Shown: positions 1 through 10,100, counted from the stretch's first letter. The stretch is 64,000 nt of DNA from JAPHTQ01 sp050295975 (GCA_050295975.1 JBNKQR010000010.1:3995-67994); one strand, 5' to 3'. A program made the numbers and translations. Notes: generated by a model not told the origin, from the letters alone.

Positions 1-717
1 CGCCTTCAGTGAGGCACCACCAATCAAACCACCATCAATATCTGTTTGCGCCAATAGTTCTGCGGCGTTAGCAGCGTTCATACTACCACCGTAAAGAATC
101 TGTACCCTGGCAGCGACTGATTCATCTTTACCTGCAAGCAGCCCGCGGATAAAGGCATGAACCTCTTGTGCCTGTTCAGGACTGGCCGTTTTGCCGGTAC
201 CAATTGCCCAGACCGGTTCGTAAGCGATAACTCCATCAGCGAGTGCAGCAACCCCTTCCAGAGAGATCACAGCCTCAAGCTGGCGTGCGACCACATCATT
301 GGTCACACCCTTTTCGCGCTCTTCCAGAGTCTCGCCGATGCAGAGGATCGGTTTGAGTCCGGCGGCGCGAGCCACACTGAATTTCTTTGCTACAACCGCA
401 TCGTCTTCACCATAAAGACTACGACGCTCTGAGTGTCCGACCAGCACGTATTTACAGCTGAAGTCGTTGACCATCGCAGCTGAGATTTCACCGGTGAAGG
501 CGCCCTTCTCTTCGGTGCTCAGATTCTGTGCGCCCCAGGCGATGGGGGTACCGCTCAATTGCGCTTCCACTTCACCGAGATAGATAAACGGGGGACAAAC
601 TGCCACTTCGGCAGTTTCGACATCACCAATTCCCTGCTTAATACCGTTCAGCAATTCCTTGATGTCGGCCTTCGAACCGTTCATTTTCCAGTTTCCGGCA
701 ACGAGTTTCTGTCGCAT
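1..717 (-). CDS. tpiA: Triose-phosphate isomerase, C-terminus cut by window edge
   Basis: This cytosolic enzyme interconverts dihydroxyacetone phosphate and glyceraldehyde 3-phosphate in glycolysis and gluconeogenesis. The reading frame starts with an ATG at 717 (MRQKLVAGNWKMNGSKAD) and stays open to base 1, giving 239 codons without a stop. The family is usually about 250 residues, so only the last few codons are missing. Visible hallmarks are the N-terminal GNWKMN with the substrate Lys, the GHSERR motif with the electrophilic His, the AYEPVWAIGTGK segment with the catalytic Glu, and the GGS phosphate-binding turn. It lies about 100 bases downstream of glmM, the common gammaproteobacterial order (secG would normally follow beyond the edge). 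Identity is secure. Confidence 0.97.
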   Translation of the reverse strand, partial: MRQKLVAGNWKMNGSKADIKELLNGIKQGIGDVETAEVAVCPPFIYLGEVEAQLSGTPIAWGAQNLSTEEKGAFTGEISAAMVNDFSCKYVLVGHSERRSLYGEDDAVVAKKFSVARAAGLKPILCIGETLEEREKGVTNDVVARQLEAVISLEGVAALADGVIAYEPVWAIGTGKTASPEQAQEVHAFIRGLLAGKDESVAARVQILYGGSMNAANAAELLAQTDIDGGLIGGASLKA

Positions 718-816
718 CGTGCTTCCCCGATTGTCTTTATAGTCGCGTCAAATCAAGGCGCGAAGCTTACCGGGATGCGGCGAATAAATCAACGCGCAGA
801 GTCACTTATAGTGGTA

Positions 817-2157
817 TCAGGCGGTGGTCAGCAGACTCCGTACCGTATCCGCCAGATTGTTGGCAACGGCGCTCACCTGGGTCTCATCTTCCCCTTCCAC
901 CATCACCCGAATCAGCGGCTCGGTGCCAGAGGCGCGCAAGAGTACTCGGCCACGTTGACCCAACTCTGCCTCGGCCTCGGCTACAGCTTCCTGCACAGAG
1001 GGCAGGCCGAGCACATCGCGCTGCTCGGTAAGACGAACGTTGATCAGGATCTGTGGATACTTGCTCATACCCTTTTTGAGTTCATGCAGCCCTTTGCCCT
1101 GCTCCGCGATGGCGCGCAGCACCTGCAGGGCAGAGACAATGCCATCACCTGTGGTGGTCGCGTCGAGGCAGATTAGATGACCGGAGCCCTCCCCACCAAG
1201 AAACCACTGCTTATCAATGAGTTGCTCCATCACATAGCGGTCACCCACCTTGGCTCGGCAGAAGCCGATCCCGGCCTCCTGCAGTGCTCGTTCCATACCC
1301 AGATTGGTCATCAGGGTACCAACCACCCCCTCAAGCTTCTCCTGTTTGTGGCGAGCCGCAGCGATAACGAAGAGCAGTTCATCGCCGTCTACTAGTTCTC
1401 CATTCCGATCCACCATCAACACCCGATCGCCATCCCCGTCAAAGGCGATACCGAGATCCGCGCCCTGCTCCAGAACCACTGCCTGCAGACGCTGCGGATG
1501 GGTGGAGCCGCAATCGACGTTGATATTGAGGCCATCCGGCTGATCACCGAGGGAAATCACCTCAGCACCCAGCTCCATGAACACATTGGGGGCAACGTGA
1601 TAGGTGGCGCCGTTGGCACAGTCCAGGACCAGCTTTAACCCCTTCAGATTAAGACGGTTTGGAAAGGTGCTCTTACAGAATTCAATATAGCGCCCGGCGG
1701 CATCAACAATACGGCGCGCCTTGCCCAGAGTGGCTGGTGGCGCCATCTCCATCGCCTTGTCCAGTTCCGCCTCAATGGCCAGCTCCACCTCATCAGGCAG
1801 CTTGGTACCATCGGCGGAGAAGAACTTGATCCCGTTATCCTCGAACGGATTGTGGGAGGCACTGATCACGATCCCGGCGGCAGCGTGCAGGGTGCGGGTC
1901 AGGTAGGCCACTGCAGGTGTGGGCATTGGTCCGAGTAACAGGATATCGACCCCGGCAGCGGAAAGGCCCGCTTCCAGTGCCGACTCAAACATGTATCCTG
2001 AGATACGGGTGTCCTTACCGATCACCACCTTGGCACCACCACCATTGGCCAGTACCCGTCCCGCGGCCCAACCCAGCTTGAGGATAAACTCGGGGGTGAT
2101 AGGAAACTCCCCCACCTTGCCGCGAATGCCGTCGGTACCAAAATATTTACGTGCCAC
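817..2157 (-). CDS. glmM: Phosphoglucosamine mutase
   Basis: GlmM converts glucosamine 6-phosphate to glucosamine 1-phosphate, the step before UDP-GlcNAc, which feeds both peptidoglycan and lipid A. The 446-residue protein begins ARKYFGTDGIRG, the signature of this branch of the alpha-D-phosphohexomutases. The phosphorylated catalytic serine is Ser101 in GIVISASHNP. The Mg-binding loop is DGDGDR at about 240-245, and the C-terminal phosphate loop is RASGTEPLIRVM. Length matches the family (about 445). It starts 18 bases after the folP stop, so the two are probably cotranscribed. Its product feeds the lpx genes elsewhere in this window. Confidence 0.98.
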   Translation of the reverse strand: MARKYFGTDGIRGKVGEFPITPEFILKLGWAAGRVLANGGGAKVVIGKDTRISGYMFESALEAGLSAAGVDILLLGPMPTPAVAYLTRTLHAAAGIVISASHNPFEDNGIKFFSADGTKLPDEVELAIEAELDKAMEMAPPATLGKARRIVDAAGRYIEFCKSTFPNRLNLKGLKLVLDCANGATYHVAPNVFMELGAEVISLGDQPDGLNINVDCGSTHPQRLQAVVLEQGADLGIAFDGDGDRVLMVDRNGELVDGDELLFVIAAARHKQEKLEGVVGTLMTNLGMERALQEAGIGFCRAKVGDRYVMEQLIDKQWFLGGEGSGHLICLDATTTGDGIVSALQVLRAIAEQGKGLHELKKGMSKYPQILINVRLTEQRDVLGLPSVQEAVAEAEAELGQRGRVLLRASGTEPLIRVMVEGEDETQVSAVANNLADTVRSLLTTA

Positions 2158-2175
2158 TCAATTCCCCTTCCAAAA

Positions 2176-3006
2176 CTAATCGGCAGCCTTCACTGCCCAA
2201 GCAAGCTTAACCGCATCAGCGGTAGCCTTCACATCATGTGCACGGATCACCCGCGCCCCCTGCCAGACCGCCAGCGTAGCGGCAGCGATACTGCCAAATA
2301 GCCTCTCATCGACTGGCGCGTCGAGCACCATACCAATCATCGATTTGCGTGAGATACCCACCAGTAGCGGCAGTCCTTCTGTGTTCATCTCATTCAGATG
2401 ACGTAATAGTGACAGGTTGTGTTCCAGGGTTTTACCAAAGCCGAAACCCGGATCAAGCAGTATACGACTGCGTGCAATCCCAGCCGCCTCACAACGGGCA
2501 ACCTGCTCACCCAGGAACGCAGCCACCTCTGCCACCACATGATCATAGTGTGGCTCCGCCTGCATGGTACGCGGCTCCCCCTGCATGTGCATCAGGCAAA
2601 CTGGCACCTGAAGTTCCGCAGCCGCCTCCACTGAGCCATCTCGACGCAGTGCGTAGACATCATTAATCATCCCTGCACCAGCGGCCACTGCAGCACGCAT
2701 CACCTCGGGTTTGCTGCTGTCCACCGAGATAGGCACCGACAATTCCGGTGCGATGGCCTCGATCACCGGCACTACCCGGTTAATCTCGTCCTCAATCGAG
2801 ACATCCTGCGCACCAGGTCTGGTCGATTCGCCACCGATGTCGATAATTGCTGCTCCCTCTTCCACCATACGCAGTGCCTGCTTAATGGCTTCATCCGGAC
2901 GCACGAAACGGCCACCATCAGAAAAAGAATCGGGGGTCACATTGAGGATCCCCATAACACGGGGTTGGGATAGGTCCAGCGGTTTACCGGCGCAATCGAG
3001 AAGCAT
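2176..3006 (-). CDS. folP: Dihydropteroate synthase
   Basis: FolP condenses 6-hydroxymethyl-dihydropterin pyrophosphate with p-aminobenzoate in folate synthesis and is the sulfonamide target. The 276-residue TIM-barrel protein shows MGILNVTPDSFSDGG near residue 18 (pterin and diphosphate loop), IDIGGESTRPGA (loop 2), VDSSKP, and the GISRKSMIG segment with the conserved Lys. It lies between ftsH and glmM as in most gammaproteobacteria. The ATG at 3006 has no Shine-Dalgarno-like sequence, and a TATAAT hexamer lies only 7 bases before it, which suggests a leaderless message from its own promoter. A heptad repeat and the ftsH terminator separate it from ftsH. Confidence 0.98.
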   Translation of the reverse strand: MLLDCAGKPLDLSQPRVMGILNVTPDSFSDGGRFVRPDEAIKQALRMVEEGAAIIDIGGESTRPGAQDVSIEDEINRVVPVIEAIAPELSVPISVDSSKPEVMRAAVAAGAGMINDVYALRRDGSVEAAAELQVPVCLMHMQGEPRTMQAEPHYDHVVAEVAAFLGEQVARCEAAGIARSRILLDPGFGFGKTLEHNLSLLRHLNEMNTEGLPLLVGISRKSMIGMVLDAPVDERLFGSIAAATLAVWQGARVIRAHDVKATADAVKLAWAVKAAD

Positions 3007-3013
3007 GGCGGGG

Positions 3014-3019
3014 ATTATA
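3014..3019 (-). promoter_or_regulatory. Candidate -10 element for leaderless folP
   Basis: On the minus strand this hexamer reads TATAAT, a perfect sigma-70 -10 box. Only 7 bases separate it from the folP ATG at 3006-3004, so a start at the usual distance would fall on or next to the ATG. No ribosome-binding sequence lies between them. The -35 region falls inside the heptad repeat and matches the consensus poorly (TGTCAC at a 17-base spacing). This is an inference from spacing. Confidence 0.45.
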
Positions 3020-3095
3020 AAGGTAACAGGTCGCAGGTGACAGGTGGCAGCTAATCCATTACACCTGTTACCTGTAACCTTTCACCTGCTACCTT
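3020..3095. repeat. Inverted array of AGGT/ACCT heptads
   Basis: The left arm (3021-3050) is four 7-base units of form AGGTNNC followed by AG. After a 10-base spacer the right arm (3062-3095) is four units of form ACCTNNN ending in ACCTT. The arms are imperfect reverse complements, so the RNA could fold into a long hairpin. The array sits between the folP promoter region and the ftsH terminator. Heptamer-based intergenic repeats are known in several bacterial genomes. I do not recognise this as a named family. Confidence 0.7.
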
Positions 3096-3123
3096 AAAAA
3101 AACCCGCTTTCGCGGGCTTTTTT
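3096..3123 (-). terminator. Intrinsic terminator of ftsH
   Basis: A GC stem CCCGC/GCGGG (3103-3107 with 3112-3116) is flanked by seven A on one side and seven T on the other. It therefore looks like a rho-independent terminator on either strand. It begins three bases after the ftsH stop and would end the rlmE-ftsH transcript before folP. Confidence 0.88.
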
Positions 3124-3125
3124 CT

Positions 3126-5045
3126 TTAATGCTGACCAGCAGGGTCACCCACCGCATCATCCGGCTTTTCCTTTCCGGCCTTACTCGCACTGCCCTTATC
3201 GGACGGTGGCGAGGTTGTATCGGTCCAGTCACGCGGCGGACGCGGCTCATTCCCGTGCATGATGTCGTCGATCTGATCCTTGTCGATGGTCTCGTATTTC
3301 ATCAAAGCATCGGCCATCAGGTGCAGAATATCGGTCTTCTCCGTGAGGATAGTACGTGACCGCTCGTAGTTCCGATCGATGAAGGAGCGGATCTCCTCAT
3401 CAATGATGTGCGCTGTTTCGTCGGAGACGTTCTTGTGCTGGGTTACTGAGCGGCCCAGGAACACCTCACCCTCTTCTTCGGTATAGGTTAGTGGTCCGAG
3501 TTTCTCGGAGAGTCCCCACTTGGTCACCATGTTCCGCGCCATTTCCGTAGCACGCTGGATATCGTTGGAGGCACCCGTGGTCACTTTTTCTGCACCGAAG
3601 ATCAGCTCCTCAGCAATACGTCCACCGAACAGGCTAGATATCTGGCTCTCCAGGCGTTGCTTAGAGTAGCTGTAACGATCCTCTTCCGGTAGGAACATGG
3701 TCACACCCAGAGCGCGGCCGCGAGGAATGATTGTCACCTTGTGCACCGGATCGTGATCCGGCACGCTAAGACCGACGATGGCATGTCCGGCCTCATGGTA
3801 GGCGGTAAGCTTCTTCTCTTCCTCATTCATGACCATCGATTTGCGCTCAGCGCCCATCATGATCTTGTCCTTGGCCCGCTCGAAGTCCTGCATGGTCACC
3901 AGGGTGTTGTTGCCGCGAGCGGCAAACAAGGCTGCCTCATTGACCAGATTGGCCAGGTCGGCACCGGAAAAACCCGGGGTACCACGGGCGATAACCGATG
4001 GGTTAACGTCGTCAGCTGAAGGTACCTTGCGTGTATGTACCTTGAGGATCTGCTCACGACCACGCAGGTCAGGTAGCGGCACCACCACCTGGCGGTCGAA
4101 ACGACCGGGACGTAGCAGGGCAGGGTCAAGAACGTCGGGACGGTTGGTGGCGGCGATGACAATGACACCTTCATTCCCTTCAAAACCATCCATCTCCACC
4201 AGCAACTGGTTGAGGGTCTGTTCGCGCTCGTCATGACCACCGCCAAGACCGGCACCACGATGGCGACCCACCGCGTCAATCTCGTCGATAAAGATGATGC
4301 ATGGAGCCTGCTTCTTAGCCTGCTCGAACATATCTCGTACACGTGAGGCACCGACACCGACAAACATCTCAACAAAGTCGGAACCGGAGATGGTGAAAAA
4401 CGGCACTTTGGCTTCACCGGCAATGGCCTTCGCCAGCAGGGTTTTACCTGTACCCGGAGGACCTACCATCAATACACCGCGGGGGATCTTGCCGCCCAGC
4501 TTGGTGAACTTGGAGGGGTCACGCAGAAACTCGACCAGTTCAGAGACATCCTCCTTGGCCTCTTCCACGCCGGCTACATCGGCGAAAGTGATCTTGACCT
4601 GATCCTCACCCAGCAGTCGGGCACGGCTCTTACCGAAAGACATGGCTCCACGGCCACCACCGCCACCCTGCATCTGTCGCATGAAGAAGATCCAGACACC
4701 GATCAGAAGCAGCATAGGGAACCAGGAGATGAAGATCTGCATCAGCATGCCTTCCTTCTCCGGTGGCTTAACTACGATCTCCACGTTATTGTTCAGCAGG
4801 TCCGCCATCAGACCGGGGTCATTGGGCGCATAGGTGGTGAAGTGGGTGTTGTCCTCGTTGGTACCGAGGATGGTCTGGCCCTCAATGAGGACGCTCTTCA
4901 CCTTGCCCTGACGGACATCATTGATGAATGTGGAGTACCCGAGTGGTGCGGGTGCACTACGCTGGGGACCAAAATTGGTAAACACCGACATCAAAATGAA
5001 GGCGATCACCACCCACAGCAAAATATTCTTGGCGATATCGTTCAA
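3126..5045 (-). CDS. ftsH: ATP-dependent zinc metalloprotease FtsH
   Basis: FtsH is a hexameric inner-membrane AAA+ protease that removes misassembled membrane proteins and regulatory targets; in E. coli these include LpxC. The 639-residue protein has a first membrane helix at about 7-24, a periplasmic domain, and a second helix at about 104-122. Walker A is GPPGTGKT at 195-202, followed by Walker B FIDEIDAVG and the second region of homology ending in RPGRFDRQ. The zinc-binding HEAGH motif lies near residue 415. The C-terminus is low-complexity and polar. It is preceded by rlmE as in E. coli and followed by a strong terminator. Confidence 0.98.
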   Translation of the reverse strand: MNDIAKNILLWVVIAFILMSVFTNFGPQRSAPAPLGYSTFINDVRQGKVKSVLIEGQTILGTNEDNTHFTTYAPNDPGLMADLLNNNVEIVVKPPEKEGMLMQIFISWFPMLLLIGVWIFFMRQMQGGGGGRGAMSFGKSRARLLGEDQVKITFADVAGVEEAKEDVSELVEFLRDPSKFTKLGGKIPRGVLMVGPPGTGKTLLAKAIAGEAKVPFFTISGSDFVEMFVGVGASRVRDMFEQAKKQAPCIIFIDEIDAVGRHRGAGLGGGHDEREQTLNQLLVEMDGFEGNEGVIVIAATNRPDVLDPALLRPGRFDRQVVVPLPDLRGREQILKVHTRKVPSADDVNPSVIARGTPGFSGADLANLVNEAALFAARGNNTLVTMQDFERAKDKIMMGAERKSMVMNEEEKKLTAYHEAGHAIVGLSVPDHDPVHKVTIIPRGRALGVTMFLPEEDRYSYSKQRLESQISSLFGGRIAEELIFGAEKVTTGASNDIQRATEMARNMVTKWGLSEKLGPLTYTEEEGEVFLGRSVTQHKNVSDETAHIIDEEIRSFIDRNYERSRTILTEKTDILHLMADALMKYETIDKDQIDDIMHGNEPRPPRDWTDTTSPPSDKGSASKAGKEKPDDAVGDPAGQH

Positions 5046-5118
5046 GGTGTTTCCTCGACTCGTGTCATCATAAAGTTAGCACTCGGAACAGTTTCCGACG
5101 CAATTACTCTGTACGTTA

Positions 5119-5739
5119 CTACACAATATAGTTCCGGGCCAGTAAGTAAACTTCCCGCGATCGGCCACGTGATGCGGCTGGTTTGCGGATAATCACCTTA
5201 CCGAAGGCGGCTCGGCAATCCTTAATGAACGCCTCGGAACCCTCACCCTGGAAGAGCTTTACCAGCATATTTCCACCCGGCTTGAGCACTGTGCGGCACA
5301 GCTCCAGGGTTAGTTCGACCAGATAGATAGCCCGTGGCTGATCCACACTCTTCACACCACTCATGTTGGGGGCCATATCACTCATTACAAGATCAACCTG
5401 CTTACCATCCAGAGCGGCCAGCAGCTGTTGCAGTACCTCATCCTCACGGAAATCACCGTGCAACACCGTCACCTCGGGGATCGGGTCCATTTCCAGAATA
5501 TCCAGTGCAACCACCAGCCCCTTTGAACCCACCCGATTGGCCGCGATCTGGGTCCAGCCACCCGGGGCGGCACCCAGGTCGACCACCGTCATACCTGGCT
5601 TGAGCAGCTTATCCTTGTCGTCGATCTCCAGTAGCTTGTAAGCGGCACGAGAACGATAACCCTCCTGCTGCGCACGCACTACGTACTGATCGTTGAAATG
5701 TTCTTTCAACCAGCCACTGCTGGTTTTGCTTCTAGCCAT
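5119..5739 (-). CDS. rlmE: 23S rRNA (uridine-2'-O) methyltransferase RlmE
   Basis: RlmE (RrmJ/FtsJ) methylates U2552 in the A-loop of 23S rRNA late in 50S assembly, using S-adenosylmethionine. The 206-residue protein has the family N-terminus SRAAYKLLEID with the catalytic Lys, then VVDLGAAPGGWTQ (SAM-binding), VMSDMAPNMSG (catalytic Asp) and the later Lys and Glu of the K-D-K-E tetrad (MLVKLFQGEG, SREVYLLA). It is 73 bases upstream of ftsH, the usual pair. It is divergent from yhbY, with a 161-base gap between the two starts. Confidence 0.97.
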   Translation of the reverse strand: MARSKTSSGWLKEHFNDQYVVRAQQEGYRSRAAYKLLEIDDKDKLLKPGMTVVDLGAAPGGWTQIAANRVGSKGLVVALDILEMDPIPEVTVLHGDFREDEVLQQLLAALDGKQVDLVMSDMAPNMSGVKSVDQPRAIYLVELTLELCRTVLKPGGNMLVKLFQGEGSEAFIKDCRAAFGKVIIRKPAASRGRSREVYLLARNYIV

Positions 5740-5900
5740 GAAAACCCCTAAAACATATATATCGCCAAGTACGGGAGTGAAGCGAAGACATATCGCTATT
5801 ACTTTGCGTACCTTGCACTAGAACATCTTGCAGATTGTAGTTGCAAGAATATCGGCAGAAGGCTATGTTTGCCTCCCTTCTCTCCGACGGACCCAGTGCA

Positions 5901-6191
5901 ATGGCCCTGACTCAAGCCCAAAAACGACATTTACGCGGATTGGCCCATAAACTCAAGCCAGTGGTGATGCTCGGCAATGCAGGGTTCAGCGAAGGCGTAG
6001 CCAATGAGCTGGAACTGACGTTGGAACACCATGAGTTGATCAAGGTGCGTGTCACTGCTGAAGACCGCGAGACCCGAGACGCCCTGATTAAAGAAATGTG
6101 TGCCACGGTAAATTGCGAACTGGTACAACGCATCGGTCACATCGCCGTGATCTATCGCAAAGCGAAGAAACCGACTATTCGCCTGTCCTGA
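5901..6191 (+). CDS. yhbY: YhbY-type RNA-binding protein (CRM domain)
   Basis: YhbY is a small CRM-domain protein that associates with pre-50S ribosomal particles. The ATG at 5901 begins MALTQAQKRHLRGLAHKLKP, matching the family start and giving 96 residues. An upstream in-frame ATG at 5841 would add 20 unrelated residues and is rejected. The GxxG-type loop typical of the fold is visible as VMLGNAGFSEG. It is divergent from rlmE-ftsH, an arrangement found in many gammaproteobacteria, which fits a ribosome-assembly role. Its last 17 bases overlap the convergent DUF4149 gene. Confidence 0.93.
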   Translation: MALTQAQKRHLRGLAHKLKPVVMLGNAGFSEGVANELELTLEHHELIKVRVTAEDRETRDALIKEMCATVNCELVQRIGHIAVIYRKAKKPTIRLS

Positions 6192-6627
6192 TATCCTTAC
6201 GCTCCATTAGCAACAACAGCGCAAGACCACAGAGGCTATTGACCAGATAGAGGCTCGAGGCCACACCGTGCAACTTGCCGAAACGGGCCGCCTCTTCGCT
6301 CCCCTCCACCAGCCCGCCGATCTTCAGCTCAGCCATCATCGGCTGGATCCAGAACTCGCCAACAACAACGATCAACAGCATCACCGCCAGTAACCGCACC
6401 ACCCAACTGGAGAGCGGCTTTACCGTGGTGAACAGGGATTTTGCCAACAGCAGACCGCCGCTGAACAGGCCGAGATAACTGAGGCTGGTGAACATCTTAC
6501 CCGCCAACATCCCCGCCGTAATACGATCGTCGAGGCTGGCAAAGAGGATTGGCACGGCCAGGTAGCCAATGATCCAGAGTCCCCCCACCCATAGGGTGAG
6601 CAAAATTCGTTCGCCGTAATTTAACAA
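6175..6627 (-). CDS. DUF4149 inner-membrane protein
   Basis: This 150-residue protein is of unknown function and belongs to the DUF4149/TMEM205-like family. Four hydrophobic segments are visible, at roughly 8-30, 45-65, 76-95 and 122-140. The short loop FASLDDR after helix 1 and a C-terminal KLHGVASSLYLVNSL segment resemble other family members. It lies 6 bases downstream of greA and is often found beside carB, greA and yhbY in gammaproteobacteria, so it is probably the last gene of the carAB-greA operon. No catalytic motif is apparent. Confidence 0.85.
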   Translation of the reverse strand: MLNYGERILLTLWVGGLWIIGYLAVPILFASLDDRITAGMLAGKMFTSLSYLGLFSGGLLLAKSLFTTVKPLSSWVVRLLAVMLLIVVVGEFWIQPMMAELKIGGLVEGSEEAARFGKLHGVASSLYLVNSLCGLALLLLMERKDIRTGE

Positions 6628-6633
6628 CCGGGA

Positions 6634-7110
6634 TTACTCAAATCTAACCGCGACGATTTCGTACTCTTTCTCTCCACCCGGCGCCTGGAATACCGCCACA
6701 TCATCTACCTCTTTGCCGATCAGGGCACGGGCGATGGGTGAGGTCACAGAGATCTTGCCCTGTTTGATATCGGCCTCATCCTCACCGACGATCTGGTAGG
6801 TCACTTCTTTATCGGCCTCCAGGTCGAGCAGATCCACGGTGGCACTGAACAGCACCTTGTTACCGCTAAGCGTCTTGGGATCGATAATCTGAGCGTGGGA
6901 GATCTTGCCCTCGATCTCCTGGATACGTCCTTCGATAAAGCTCTGCTGCTCGCGAGCGGCGTGATACTCGGCATTCTCCTTGAGATCACCATGCTCACGC
7001 GCGTCGGCAATCGCCTGGATCACACGCGGACGTTGAACGGATTTAAGCTCAGTAAGCTCGGCGCGCAATTTCTCCGCGCCATAAACCGTCATCGGTGTCT
7101 TGCTGCTCAT
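6634..7110 (-). CDS. greA: Transcription elongation factor GreA
   Basis: GreA inserts its coiled coil into the RNA polymerase secondary channel and stimulates cleavage of backtracked RNA. The 158-residue length is typical. The N-terminal coiled coil carries the hairpin tip DAREHGDLKENAEYHAA with the acidic residues that act on the polymerase. The C-terminal FKBP-like domain contains TSPIARALIGKEVDD. The start codon overlaps the carB stop as ATGA, indicating translational coupling in a carA-carB-greA operon. Confidence 0.98.
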   Translation of the reverse strand: MSSKTPMTVYGAEKLRAELTELKSVQRPRVIQAIADAREHGDLKENAEYHAAREQQSFIEGRIQEIEGKISHAQIIDPKTLSGNKVLFSATVDLLDLEADKEVTYQIVGEDEADIKQGKISVTSPIARALIGKEVDDVAVFQAPGGEKEYEIVAVRFE

Positions 7111-10100
7111 CGGTTCAACTCCTTGTGCAGGTCCTGCAGGCGGTTCACCTCTGTCAGACCACGCTTTTTCAACGCGCGTGTGGTGGCAGAGGCTCCGGCC
7201 AGTGTAGTGGTGTAGGTTACTTTATGTTGTAACGCCTCGCGCCGAATCAGGTAGGAATCGGCAATGGCCTGCTTGTCTTCAGTGGTGTTGATGATAAAAC
7301 TGATCTCGTCGTTCTTAATCATATCAACGATATGCGGCCGCTCTTCAGTGACTTTATTCACCACTTCACACGCTACTCCCGCCTCTTGAATAACTTTGGC
7401 GGTACGGCGCGTGGCGACAACGCTGAAACCCAGCTCAACCAGATCACGAGCGATGGCAACCACACCCGGTTTCTCTCGGTCACGCACGCTGATGAAGGCA
7501 CGGCCACCGCTCGGCATGGAAACACCGGCGCCAAGCTGAGCCTTATTGTAAGCCTCGCCGAAGGTACGACCGACACCCATTACCTCACCGGTAGACTTCA
7601 TCTCAGGGCCGAGGATCGGGTCGACCCCGGGGAATTTAATGAAGGGGAATACTGCCTCCTTCACCGAGAAGTAATCGGGTACCACCTCTCCGCTAATCCC
7701 CTGCTGCTTCAGGGTCTGACCGACCATACAGCGTGCGGCGATCTTGGCCAGCGGCCTTGAGGTTGCCTTGGAGACGAAGGGTACGGTACGTGAGGCCCGC
7801 GGATTCACCTCCAGAACATAGACCTCATCACCCTTGATAGCGAACTGGGTATTCATCAGGCCAACCACGTTCAGCGCCCTGGCCATCGAGGCTATCTGTC
7901 CACGCAGTTCATCCTGCAGGGCGGCACTCAGGCTGTAGGGCGGCAGGGAGCAGGCAGAGTCACCGGAGTGAACCCCGGCCTGTTCGATATGCTCCATAAT
8001 GCCGCCGATAACCACCTCTTCGCCGTCGCAGATGGCGTCCACGTCGATCTCAATGGCGTCATCAAGGAAGCGATCCAGCAGTACCGGCGATTCATTCGAG
8101 ACCTTCACCGCATCACGCATATAGGTGCGCAGTTCCGCTTCGTTAAAGACGATCTCCATCGCCCGGCCACCCAACACATAGGAAGGACGGACCACCAGCG
8201 GATAACCGATCTCCTCAGCCAGCTTAACCGCCTGTTCCGGTTCACGAGCGGTACGGTTGGGCGGCTGACGCAGACCCAGTTTCTCGATCATCTGCTGGAA
8301 GCGCTCGCGGTCTTCCGCCAGATCGATGGAGTCCGGTGTGGTGCCGATGATCGGTGCCCCGGCAGCCTCCAGATCACGGGCCAGTTTCAGTGGGGTCTGG
8401 CCGCCGTACTGAACGATGACGCCCTTGGGTTTTTCCAGCTCGATGATCTCGAGCACATCTTCCAGAGTCAGCGGTTCGAAGTAGAGGCGATCCGAGGTGT
8501 CGTAATCGGTGGAGACAGTCTCCGGGTTACAGTTGACCATGATGGTTTCGTAACCATCGTCGCGCATTGCCAGTGCGGCGTGGACACAGCAGTAATCGAA
8601 TTCGATCCCCTGACCGATACGGTTAGGACCGCCGCCGAGGACCATGATCTTGTCACGGTTGGTGGGTGCGGCCTCACACTCTTCCTCGTAGGTGGAGTAC
8701 ATGTAGGCAGTGGAAGTGGCAAACTCCGCGGCGCAGGTGTCGACGCGCTTATACACCGGGCGTACTCCGAGATCGTGGCGCAGCTTGCGCAACTCGCCCT
8801 CTTTCATCCCCAGCAGTTTTGCCAGACGACGGTCAGAGAAGCCCTTCCGCTTGAGGCGGAACATTGTGTTTTTATCTAAGCCACCAACACCCTGCTCACG
8901 CACCTGTGCTTCCAGTTTGATCAGCTCTTCGATCTGCACCAGGAACCAGCGGTCGATACGGGTCAGTTCGTGCACATCTTCTACACTGAAGCCGGCACGG
9001 AAGGCGTCACCAATATAAAAAACACGTTCAGCAGTGGGGCGGCGCAGGGCACGACGCAGGTTTTCTACCGCATCCTCGCCTTCCAGATCGAACATCTCAT
9101 CGAAGCCGTCGACCCCGATCTCCATTCCGCGTAGCGCCTTTTGCAGCGACTCCTGCTGGCTGCGGCCAATAGCCATCACCTCGCCCACCGACTTCATCTG
9201 GGTGGTAAGGGTGTCCTCGGCCTTGGGGAATTTCTCGAAGGTAAAGCGCGGTATCTTGGTAACCACATAGTCGATACTCGGCTCGAAGGAGGCCGGAGTG
9301 GCGCCACCGGTGATCTCGTTCTGCAACTCGTCGAGGGTATAACCGACTGCCAGTTTGGCTGCCACCTTGGCGATGGGGAAACCGGTGGCCTTGGAGGCGA
9401 GCGCCGAGGAGCGGGATACCCGCGGATTCATCTCGATGATGGTCATGCGCCCATCAAGCGGGTTGATCGCAAACTGTACGTTGGAGCCACCGGTATCGAC
9501 GCCGATCTCGCGCAGAACCGCCAACGAGGCGTCACGCATGATCTGATATTCCTTATCAGTCAGGGTCTGTGCCGGGGCAACGGTGATCGAGTCACCGGTG
9601 TGCACCCCCATCGGATCGAAGTTCTCGATGGAACAGATGATGATGCAGTTGTCCTTACGGTCGCGCACCACCTCCATCTCGTACTCTTTCCAGCCAAGGA
9701 TCGACTCTTCGATCAGCAGTTCGTTGGTCGGCGAAAGGTCGAGGCCGCGCTCACAGATCTCGACGAACTCCTCCTTGTTATAGGCGATACCGCCACCGGA
9801 ACCGCCCATGGTGAATGAGGGACGAATGATGGTCGGGAAACCCACCTGGGCCTGCACCTGCCACGCCTCTTCCATGGAGTGGGCCACCGCAGCGCGGGGC
9901 ATCTCCAGGCCGATCTTCAACATCGCCTGGTGGAACTTGTCGCGGTCTTCGGCCTTATCGATGGCCTCACGGCTGGCGCCGATCATCTCTACGCCGAACT
10001 CTTCCAGCACCCCTTCACGGGCCAGGTCCAGGGCACAGTTAAGCGCGGTCTGGCCACCCATGGTGGGTAGTACCGCATCCGGGCGCTCCTTCTCGATTAT

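Noticed and set aside
5841..5900. N-terminal extension of YhbY
   Set aside because: The 20 extra residues have no counterpart in the family, and the ATG at 5901 matches the known start.
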